In this document: in pieces, positions 35,298 to 43,207 of the stretch
Layout of the letters: each line of letters starts with the position of its first letter
Numbering within the stretch: the stretch's first letter is position 1
From: Roseomonas elaeocarpi
GTDB taxonomy: Bacteria > Pseudomonadota > Alphaproteobacteria > Acetobacterales > Acetobacteraceae
Assembly: GCF_042433915.1 (NCBI RefSeq)
Contig: NZ_JBHLUN010000003.1
Span: 62,001-126,000 of the forward strand
Direction of reading: 5' to 3'
DNA: 64,000 nt
The notes under the pieces: generated by a model
Database searches by the model: none
What the model was told of the DNA's origin: nothing
What the model saw: only the letters and a program-made list of their open reading frames with translations
Program-made: the position numbers and the translations under genes

Positions 35298-36743
35298 ATG
35301 AGTGATCGTTCCAACACCGAGGAGATCTGGCGCGACGTGGACGATCACCGCGCGAGCTTCGAGGCGCTGAGCGATCGCGTCTGGGACATGCCCGAGACCT
35401 GCTACGCGGAGCACCGCTCGGCGGCCGAGCACGAGGCGGAGCTGCGGCGCCAGGGCTTCCGCGTCACAACGGGCATCGCCGGCATCCCCACGGCCATGGT
35501 GGGCGAGGCGGGCGAGGAGGGCCCGGTGATCGCGATCCTGGGCGAGTACGACGCCCTGCCCGGCCTGAGCCAGGAGGCCGGCGTGGCCGAGCACCGGCCG
35601 CTGGAGCAGGGAGGCAACGGCCATGGCTGCGGCCACAACCTGCTGGGCTCGGCCTCCATGCTGGCGGCCACCGCGGTGAAGCAGTGGATGGAGCGCAACG
35701 GCGTCAAGGGTCGCGTGCGCTACTACGGCTGCCCGGCCGAGGAAGGCGGCGGCGCCAAGGCCTTCATGGTGCGCGCCGGCGCCTTCGACGACGTGGACGT
35801 GGCGATCTCCTGGCACCCGGAAAGCTTCACCGAGGTGTTGCAGGCGCACTCGCTGGCCAATACGCGCATCGATTTCCGCTTCACCGGGCGCGCCTCGCAC
35901 GCGGCGGCAGCGCCGGAGCTCGGGCGTTCGGCGCTCGACGCGGTGGAGCTGACCAACATCGGCGTGAACTACATGCGCGAGCACATGCCGAGCACGGCGC
36001 GCATCCATTACGCGGTGATCGACGCGGGCGGCATCGCGCCCAACGTGGTGCAGGCCGCGGCGCAGGTGCGCTACTCGGTCCGGGCGCAGACCCTGCCGGA
36101 GATGCGCAAGCTGGTGGAGCGGGTGAGCAACATCGCCCGCGGCGCGGCGCTGATGACCGAGACCACCCTCGAGATCGAGGTGCTGAGCGCGGTGTCCAAC
36201 CTCCTGCACAACGAGGCGATGGCCGAGGCCATGTCGGGTGCGATGCAACGGCTGGGTCCGCCGCAGTTCGACGAGGCGGACCGCGCCTTCGCGCGCGAGA
36301 TCCAGGGATCGCTGAGCCCGGAAGAGATCGCCCACACCTATCGCCGCTTCGGCCTGAAGCAGGATGCCAGCGCAGGCGACGAGGCGATGTGCTCGATCAT
36401 CGTGCCGCGCGACGCGCCGCGAATCCCGATGATGGGCTCGACCGACCTGGGCGATGTCAGCTGGGTGGTGCCGCTGGTGCAGCTGCACGGCGCGACCTGC
36501 GCGGTGGGCACGCCGTTCCATTCCTGGCAGCTGACGGCGCAAGGCAAGAGCCCGGGCGCCAAGAAGGGCATGACCCACGCGGCCAAGGTGATGGCAGCCA
36601 CCGCCGTGGCGGCGCTGGGCGACCCGGCGGTGATTGAGAAGGCCAGGCGGGAGCTGCGGGAGCTGACCGCGGCGACGCCCTACGAGAGCCCGATCCCGCC
36701 CGCGACGCAGCCGCCGCTCAGGGCGATGGGCGGGGCGCGCTAG
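35298..36743 (+). CDS. M20-family amidohydrolase, AbgB-like
   Basis: Metal-dependent hydrolase of 481 residues. The metal-binding segments are HGCGHNLLG (near residue 115) and CPAEEGGGAKAFM (near 150), followed by the dimerisation domain (RIDFRFTGRASHAAAAPELGRSALDAV) and the returning catalytic domain with GSTDLGDVSWVVP. This is the pattern of p-aminobenzoyl-glutamate hydrolase subunit B and related N-acyl amino acid hydrolases. The partner AbgA is not adjacent. The ATG at 35298 is preceded by GTGAGGA; a frame extending 180 bp upstream has no family similarity. Confidence 0.88.
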   Translation: MSDRSNTEEIWRDVDDHRASFEALSDRVWDMPETCYAEHRSAAEHEAELRRQGFRVTTGIAGIPTAMVGEAGEEGPVIAILGEYDALPGLSQEAGVAEHRPLEQGGNGHGCGHNLLGSASMLAATAVKQWMERNGVKGRVRYYGCPAEEGGGAKAFMVRAGAFDDVDVAISWHPESFTEVLQAHSLANTRIDFRFTGRASHAAAAPELGRSALDAVELTNIGVNYMREHMPSTARIHYAVIDAGGIAPNVVQAAAQVRYSVRAQTLPEMRKLVERVSNIARGAALMTETTLEIEVLSAVSNLLHNEAMAEAMSGAMQRLGPPQFDEADRAFAREIQGSLSPEEIAHTYRRFGLKQDASAGDEAMCSIIVPRDAPRIPMMGSTDLGDVSWVVPLVQLHGATCAVGTPFHSWQLTAQGKSPGAKKGMTHAAKVMAATAVAALGDPAVIEKARRELRELTAATPYESPIPPATQPPLRAMGGAR

Positions 36744-36804
36744 CACGGCGGCCCAGCTCGCCGCCCCCTCGCCGGCGCGGGCGGGCGGTGCCATATAGCC
36801 GGCG

Positions 36805-39510
36805 ATGACGGGAACATTGCCGGAACCCTTCGCGGACTGGTTCGCGCGGCGCGGCTGGCGGCCGCGCGCGCACCAGCTGGCCCTGCTGGCGGCCGCCGAG
36901 GCGGGCCGCAGCGCCCTGCTGGTGGCGCCCACGGGCGGCGGCAAGACGTTGGCGGGCTTCCTGCCGACGCTGATCGAGTTGCATGCAAGAGCCGCGGCGG
37001 CGGGATCACTGGCGGCGCCCGCCCCGGCCGCACCTGTTCCGGTCAAGGGCACCAGGAGCCGCGCCAGGTCGCGCGATGGGGACGCGACGGTGGAGGGGCC
37101 GCCCCAGGCCGATGCCGCACCAGCACCGGTTACCCCTGCCCCGGCCGGCGGGCGGCTGCACACGCTCTACATCTCGCCGCTCAAGGCGCTGGCGGTGGAT
37201 ATCGCCCGCAACCTCCTCGCCCCGATCGAGGAGATGGAGCTACCGATCCGCGTCGAGACGCGCACCGGCGACACGCCCGCCAACCGCCGTGCTCGACAGC
37301 GCGACGACCCGCCCGACATCCTGCTGACCACGCCGGAAAGCCTGATCCTGTTGCTGTCGCTGCCGGGTGCCGCGGAAATGTTCGCCGGCCTGCGGGCGGT
37401 GGTGGTGGACGAGGCGCACGCGCTGGCCGGCACCAAGCGGGGCGACCAGCTGGCGCTTTGCCTGACACGGCTGCAACGGCTGGCGCCCGGGCTGCGTCGC
37501 GTGGCGCTGTCGGCCACGGTGGCGCATCCCGAGGCGCTGCGGGCCTGGATTTCCCCCACCGCGAAGGCTGAGGATGCCGCCTTCGTGCACGGCACCGGCG
37601 GCGCGGAGCCGGAGCTCGCGATCGTGCTGCCGGCGGGGCACCTGCCCTGGGGCGGGCATATGGGGCTGGCCAGCGCGCCCGAGATCTATCGCCGCATCCA
37701 GGGCGCGGGTGTCACCATCGTTTTCGTCAACACGCGCGCGCAGTCGGAGCTGGTGTTCCAGGCGCTGTGGCGCATCAACGAGGACAACCTGCCGATCGCG
37801 CTGCACCACGGTTCCCTGCAGATCGAGCAGCGGCGCAAGGTCGAGGCGGCGATGGCGGCGGGCAAGCTCCGCGCCGTGGTGGCGACGGCCTCGCTCGACC
37901 TCGGCATCGACTGGGGCGCGGTGGACCAGGTGATCCAGGTGGGCGCGCCCAAGGGCGTGTCGCGGCTGATGCAGCGCATCGGGCGGGCGAACCACCGGAT
38001 GGACGAGCCTTCGCGCGCCGTGCTGGTGCCGGCCAACCGCTTCGAGGTGATCGAGTGCCTGGCCGCGACGGAAGCCGTGGAAGCGCACGAACTGGACGGG
38101 GAACCGCCGCGTGCCGGGGGGCTGGACGTGCTGGCGCAGCACGTCCTTGCCATGGCCTGCCACGCGCCGTTCGAGATGGATGAGCTGTTCGCGGAGGTCA
38201 CCAGCGCCGCGCCCTACGCCGCGCTGACCCGGCGCGACTTCGACGACGTGGTGCGCTTCGTGGAGGATGGCGGCTACGCGCTCCAGGCTTACGAGCGTTT
38301 CCGCAAGCTGTTCCGCGATGCCGAGGACTTCGTCCACGTGCGCGACGAGCGTGTGGCGCGGCAGGCGCGCATGAACCTCGGCACCATCGTGGATACGCCG
38401 ATGCTGAAGGTGCGGCTGCGCGGCGGGCCGGTGCTGGGCGAGGTTGAGGAATGGTTCGTCTCGACGCTGGAACCCGGCCACTGCTTTATCTTTGCCGGCC
38501 AGACGCTGCGCTATGAAGGCATGGAGGCGCTGAACGTCGTGGTGTCCCGCGGTGGCGAGGGCGAGCCGCGCGTGCCGACCTATGCCGGGGCGCGTCTGCC
38601 GCTCTCGACTTCTCTTTCGAAGCGCGTGCGGGCGATTATCGAGGACCCGGCGCGCTGGAGCGCCCTGCCCGCCCCCGTGCGCGACTGGCTGCGGTTGCAG
38701 CAGCGCCATTCCGAGATGCCCAGCCGCGACGGGCTGCTGATCGAGACGTTTCCGCGCGGCGGGCGATGGTTCCTGGTGGCCTACTGCTTCGAGGGCCGGC
38801 TGGCGCACCAGACGCTGGGCATGCTGGTGACCAAGCGCATGGAGCGGCTGGGCTACGGGCCGCTCGGCTACCTCGCGACCGACTACGTACTGGCGGCCTG
38901 GAGCGCCTTCGAGCCGGAGGAGCCGGAACAGCTCTTTGAACAGGACATTCTGGGCGAGGAACTGGAGGAATGGATCGCGGAAAGTTCCATGCTTCGCCGC
39001 ACCTTCCGCAACATCGCGACCATCGCCGGCCTGCTGGAGAAGAACCACCCGGGCGCCGAGAAGTCCGGGCGACAGATGACGGTGAACGCCGACCTGATCT
39101 ACGACGTGCTGCGCAAGCACGATCCCGACCACATCCTGCTCCGCGCCACGCGGCAGGAAGCGGCCTATGGCCTGACCGACGTGCGGCGCATCAGCGACCT
39201 GCTGGCCCGCGTCGAGGGGCGCATCCGCGTCCGCCGCCTGCGCCGCCCCTCGCCGCTGGCGGTGCCGGCGCTGATCGAGGAAGGGCGCGAATGGGTGGCG
39301 GGCGGCGCCGAGGACGCGCTTCTGGCCGAGGCCGCGGCGCTGGTGGAAGAGGCCACCGACGGCGCCGAGCACTTCGCCGAGGTACTGAGCGACGTGACCG
39401 AGGGCGTGCGTGTACGTGCCGGCGTGGTGGACCGGCCGCGCCACCGCGACCGTGGGCGGCGGGTCAGCCGCGCGGCCCCGAAAGCCGCCGTCGGAGCGCG
39501 CCCGCGATGA
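36805..39510 (+). CDS. Lhr-like DEXH-box helicase, ligase-associated DNA damage response type
   Basis: Superfamily 2 helicase of 901 residues. Motif I is APTGGGKT (Lys47), motif II is DEAH (202-205), motif III is ALSATV and motif VI is QRIGRANHR. After the helicase core come the Lhr winged-helix and C-terminal domains. Residues about 61-115, between motifs I and Ia, form an unusual alanine/proline-rich, low-complexity insertion with a basic patch (GTRSRARSR). The stop overlaps the pdeM start (ATGA), the standard pairing in the ligase-associated repair module. The ligase and the exonuclease of that module are not in the window. Confidence 0.92.
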   Translation: MTGTLPEPFADWFARRGWRPRAHQLALLAAAEAGRSALLVAPTGGGKTLAGFLPTLIELHARAAAAGSLAAPAPAAPVPVKGTRSRARSRDGDATVEGPPQADAAPAPVTPAPAGGRLHTLYISPLKALAVDIARNLLAPIEEMELPIRVETRTGDTPANRRARQRDDPPDILLTTPESLILLLSLPGAAEMFAGLRAVVVDEAHALAGTKRGDQLALCLTRLQRLAPGLRRVALSATVAHPEALRAWISPTAKAEDAAFVHGTGGAEPELAIVLPAGHLPWGGHMGLASAPEIYRRIQGAGVTIVFVNTRAQSELVFQALWRINEDNLPIALHHGSLQIEQRRKVEAAMAAGKLRAVVATASLDLGIDWGAVDQVIQVGAPKGVSRLMQRIGRANHRMDEPSRAVLVPANRFEVIECLAATEAVEAHELDGEPPRAGGLDVLAQHVLAMACHAPFEMDELFAEVTSAAPYAALTRRDFDDVVRFVEDGGYALQAYERFRKLFRDAEDFVHVRDERVARQARMNLGTIVDTPMLKVRLRGGPVLGEVEEWFVSTLEPGHCFIFAGQTLRYEGMEALNVVVSRGGEGEPRVPTYAGARLPLSTSLSKRVRAIIEDPARWSALPAPVRDWLRLQQRHSEMPSRDGLLIETFPRGGRWFLVAYCFEGRLAHQTLGMLVTKRMERLGYGPLGYLATDYVLAAWSAFEPEEPEQLFEQDILGEELEEWIAESSMLRRTFRNIATIAGLLEKNHPGAEKSGRQMTVNADLIYDVLRKHDPDHILLRATRQEAAYGLTDVRRISDLLARVEGRIRVRRLRRPSPLAVPALIEEGREWVAGGAEDALLAEAAALVEEATDGAEHFAEVLSDVTEGVRVRAGVVDRPRHRDRGRRVSRAAPKAAVGARPR

Positions 39511-40232
39511 CGCCGGCGCCGTTGCACGTCGCGGGCGAGCGCCTGCTGCTCGACCCGGCCGGGGTCGTGAGCTGGCCGGCGCGGCGGACGCTGGTGGTGG
39601 CGGACCTGCACCTCGAAAAGGGCAGCCACTTCGCCCGGCGCGGCAGCTTCGTGCCGCCCTACGACACGCGCGAAACCGTGGCGCGGCTGGCGCTGGCGGT
39701 CCGCCGGTATTCGCCGGCGCGGCTGATCCTGCTGGGCGACAGCTTCCACGACGCCGAAGGATCGGCGCGGATGCCCGTGCCGGACCTGGCGGCGCTGCGC
39801 CACGTTCTCGACGGGCTGGAGGTCATCTGGGTGCTGGGCAACCACGACCCCGCACCGCCGGAAGGCCTGCCGGGCGAGAACTGCGATATCCTCCGTGACG
39901 GTCCCCTCACCTTCCGGCACGAGGCGGAGGCCGGATGGCCGAAGCCCGGCAGGGCCGAGCTGAGCGGGCACTTCCACCCCAAGGCCACGATGGCCACGCG
40001 GGCGGGCGGGGTGACGCGGCCCTGCTTCGCCACCGATGCGCGGCGGGTGATCCTGCCGGCCTTCGGCGCCTATACCGGCGGGCTCGACGTGCGGGATCCG
40101 GTCGTGGCGGGGCTGTTTCCGCGCGGCGGCCGCGCCTTCCTGCTGGGGCGGGACCGGTTGTTTTCGATGCCTACCGGACCGGCGCGGCGGGCGGTGGCGA
40201 GCACGGAGCCCAGGCTGGCGACGGCGCCCTGA
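39507..40232 (+). CDS. pdeM: Ligase-associated DNA damage response endonuclease PdeM
   Basis: Metallophosphoesterase of 241 residues. The metal-binding motifs are DLH (Asp33, His35), GDSFHD (Asp78), GNHD (Asn112, His113) and GHFHPK. This set and the coupling to the Lhr-like helicase by a four-base overlap identify PdeM, a nuclease of the ligase-associated DNA repair system. The C-terminal 30 residues are not conserved. A GH32 gene begins ten bases after the stop. Confidence 0.9.
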   Translation: MTPAPLHVAGERLLLDPAGVVSWPARRTLVVADLHLEKGSHFARRGSFVPPYDTRETVARLALAVRRYSPARLILLGDSFHDAEGSARMPVPDLAALRHVLDGLEVIWVLGNHDPAPPEGLPGENCDILRDGPLTFRHEAEAGWPKPGRAELSGHFHPKATMATRAGGVTRPCFATDARRVILPAFGAYTGGLDVRDPVVAGLFPRGGRAFLLGRDRLFSMPTGPARRAVASTEPRLATAP

Positions 40233-40242
40233 GGAAAAGACC

Positions 40243-43062
40243 ATGCCGCGCCTGACCCGCCGCCGCCTGCTGGCCGCGCCGTTACTACCATCCCTCCTGC
40301 GGCCGGCGGCCGCGCTGGCCAGGGGCCTCACCCTGGGAGCGGCATTGCGGCCCTGCTCGGCATCGGCAGCGGGCGGTTCCACGGTGCTGGTGGCGCCCTG
40401 GATAATCGGCGATGGTACCAAGCTTCGCCGCGCCGCACCGGCGCCCGGCAGCACGCGCGACGGACAACAGGTGGTGGTGGCGCCGGACCAGCCACGCTTC
40501 ACGGATGACGGCGCGCTGATCCTGGAGCCGCCGGACACTGGCAACCGCATCCGCAACCCCGCGCATGATGGCCAGGAGGATGGCGGCCCGGGCAGGCTGG
40601 CACGGCACCATCGCCTCACCCTCCCAGGCGGCATCGTGCGGGAACTGGGTCGCACGGAGTTCGGCGGGCTAGCGGGAACCACGCTGCGGTTGCAGGGCCT
40701 TTCAACGGTGGCCGGGGGCCTGTTCTACGCGCCCGAGGACGCCGCGACCTTCCGGGCACTGATCCAGCGGGGTGGGACGTGGTGCTTCTCCAACCAAGTC
40801 GCGCTGCTCGCCGGATCGCTGCCGGCGGGGGCGCTAGGCTTCATGCGGGCGCGGGAGAGTGGGCCCGCGCCCTTCAGTGCCGAGGAAGGCACCGTACCGG
40901 TCGGCACCGCTCCGGAAGCGCGTGCCCCGCTGACCGGAGCGCTGCAGCGTCTGCGTGTGCGCAAGACCGTGGCGCGGCCCGACAGCACGGCGCTGGATTT
41001 CGGCTTCGTGCTGACGATCCCGGCCGGGATACCGGTGGACGCGACGATTTTCCTGGCCGATGCCTGGAAGCTGGAGGAAGGGCGTTTCGCCACCTCGCCA
41101 TCCGTCGGGGCGGCGCTGCGTCCAGAAGATCGGCTGGAGGCGCTGCCGCCGTCGGGACGCGAGGGCACGTTGGTGCTGGACCTCACGGTTCCGGAGCGCG
41201 CGGCGGAGGAGCGACCGGTTCTGCGTCTCGAGGGCACGGTGCCGGTGGAGCTCTGCGTGGTGCCGGAATCTTTCGCGCTGGTGGCGCGGCGCGGCGCGGG
41301 CACCTCGGCGGAAGAGCGCACGGGACGCAGTCATAACCTCATCAAGGGACGCCCGGCGCGGGTGGCGCTCTGCTGGAGCCGGGAACGCTTCGCCTTCGCG
41401 GTGGGAGGGCAGCCGCTGGAATGGTGCCCGTGGCCCACGCCGGATGGCTTCACGGCGCTGAGCCTCGGCGGCTTCGGCGGCACGGTGGCGCGGCTGGTGC
41501 ACTACGATGCCGAGGCGGGCGACGGGACGCTGCGTCGGCTGAGCCGTTCCGACACGCCGCTGCCGGACGAGGTCGCCAGTCGGAACGGTGTGGCGGACGG
41601 CGAAGCCGGGCTCCGGATGCGTGACGATCCGAACCGCTCGCCGCTGCACCTCACCTCGCCGCGCGACAAGATCAACGATCCCAACGGCCCGTTCTGGGAT
41701 CCGGTGCGGCGCCGCTACCACGTCGGCTTTCAGTACTCGCCCACAGGCATCCAGCGGCGCGACGGAGTGCGGCCGCCGGAGTTCCCCAACCCACTCTGGG
41801 CCCATGCCAGCGGAGCGGACTTGGTGGAGCTGCGCTTCCGGGGCGTGTGGCTGCGGCCGGGCTTCGGCACGCCCGGCGCGCGGGACTGTTCCTCGGGCAG
41901 CGTCATCCGCAATACCGAGAACAGCCCGGTCTGGGAAAAGCCGGGGAGCTTCACGCTTTACCACACTGGCGGAGGCCTGGGTTTCGCGGCCGACAGCGAG
42001 GACGGCGAGCGGTGGCAGCAGGACTTCACGCCGATCATCAGCCCGGCGATCGCCGCGCAGCTGTCGGGCCTGCCGGTGACGGAAACGCGTGACCCGGCGG
42101 TGTTCGACCACGAGGGCACCCGCTACCTCGTCCAGGGAGCGAAGGTGCCGGGCCAGGGGCCCTGCCTGCTATTGTTCCGCTTCACCGGTCGGCGGGAGTT
42201 GGCCTTCGCCGGCATCCTCTATCGTTATACCGCGGGCGTGACCCTTCCGGGTGACGAGGGAACGGACAGGATCTGGGAATGCGCCGACCTGCAGCGCGAC
42301 GAGCACAGCGGCCGCTGGGTGATGCTGTATTCCATAGGTCACACGATTGCCGTGGTGGGCGACCTCGACCCCGCCACGGGGCGCTTCCGGGAAATGTCGC
42401 GGCGCATCGTGGATGCGGGACGCTCCTACGCCGGGAAGCTCTTCCACGACCGCGACGGTCACCTGGCCTGGATCAGCTGGAATGCCGAGAACCGCGACGG
42501 CGATGGCAACGACGCGGCGGGGCAGGACGGGGTACTGAGCCTGCCCATGCGTATCTCAGTGGACGCGGCGGGGCGGCTGCAAACGCGCTTTCACCCGGAT
42601 GTCCTCCTGCGTCGCGAGAACGAGCGGGCGCTGGCCAGGACGGACGGCGCAGCGGCAGGTTTCCGGACCGAAGCCTTCCACCTGCTGCTGCGCGGCCGGG
42701 GTGACATCCTGGTGGAGTTTACCGACGACACTGGGGTGGTGTGCCGCGCCCGGCTCGATCGCGCGGGGCGACGCTTCGGGGCCACCAACCAGCCCGTGCG
42801 GGACGTGCCCTTCGCCTCCGGGGAAACGGTGACGCTGGAAGCGATCCGGGGCGGCTCGGTCTTTCACCTGCTACTGCGCGGTGAGGATTCGGGCGAGGAA
42901 CTGCTGGTGACGTCGCGGGCCTACACCACCCCGCCCGCCACACCGCTGGATCCGCAGCGGCCCTGCGGCACGCCGGGGATACGCCTGCCTGGCGGGGCGG
43001 CGCTACTTTCCGCTGTGGTGGCCGATCTGCGCCCCGCCTCGGCGGACCGCTTCACGAGCTGA
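40243..43062 (+). CDS. Exported GH32 family glycoside hydrolase with large N-terminal extension
   Basis: Predicted fructan or sucrose-type hydrolase of 939 residues. An arginine-rich leader (RLTRRRLLAAPLLPSLL) resembles a signal peptide, so it is probably exported. The GH32 propeller begins near residue 465 with HLTSPRDKINDPNG: Asp479 is the nucleophile, RDP (Asp617) the stabiliser and WEC (Glu679) the acid/base. A beta-sandwich fills the C-terminus. GH32 enzymes usually start close to NDPNG; here about 440 residues precede it, beta-rich and unrecognised (possibly lectin-like). It starts ten bases after pdeM, preceded by GAGGA. It may be a fructosyl hydrolase or transferase. Confidence 0.85.
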   Translation: MPRLTRRRLLAAPLLPSLLRPAAALARGLTLGAALRPCSASAAGGSTVLVAPWIIGDGTKLRRAAPAPGSTRDGQQVVVAPDQPRFTDDGALILEPPDTGNRIRNPAHDGQEDGGPGRLARHHRLTLPGGIVRELGRTEFGGLAGTTLRLQGLSTVAGGLFYAPEDAATFRALIQRGGTWCFSNQVALLAGSLPAGALGFMRARESGPAPFSAEEGTVPVGTAPEARAPLTGALQRLRVRKTVARPDSTALDFGFVLTIPAGIPVDATIFLADAWKLEEGRFATSPSVGAALRPEDRLEALPPSGREGTLVLDLTVPERAAEERPVLRLEGTVPVELCVVPESFALVARRGAGTSAEERTGRSHNLIKGRPARVALCWSRERFAFAVGGQPLEWCPWPTPDGFTALSLGGFGGTVARLVHYDAEAGDGTLRRLSRSDTPLPDEVASRNGVADGEAGLRMRDDPNRSPLHLTSPRDKINDPNGPFWDPVRRRYHVGFQYSPTGIQRRDGVRPPEFPNPLWAHASGADLVELRFRGVWLRPGFGTPGARDCSSGSVIRNTENSPVWEKPGSFTLYHTGGGLGFAADSEDGERWQQDFTPIISPAIAAQLSGLPVTETRDPAVFDHEGTRYLVQGAKVPGQGPCLLLFRFTGRRELAFAGILYRYTAGVTLPGDEGTDRIWECADLQRDEHSGRWVMLYSIGHTIAVVGDLDPATGRFREMSRRIVDAGRSYAGKLFHDRDGHLAWISWNAENRDGDGNDAAGQDGVLSLPMRISVDAAGRLQTRFHPDVLLRRENERALARTDGAAAGFRTEAFHLLLRGRGDILVEFTDDTGVVCRARLDRAGRRFGATNQPVRDVPFASGETVTLEAIRGGSVFHLLLRGEDSGEELLVTSRAYTTPPATPLDPQRPCGTPGIRLPGGAALLSAVVADLRPASADRFTS

Positions 43063-43207
43063 TCGGTCTGCCGCGCCTGAGCGCCCGTGCCGACCGTCAT
43101 CACCCGCATAGCCAGCACCGGCGCCATGCCGGACGAAAGGGTGGTCCATACGGTTCCGCGATGGCAATCTCTCGCCCCACCACCACAGCAGCCGGGACGC
43201 GCGCACC

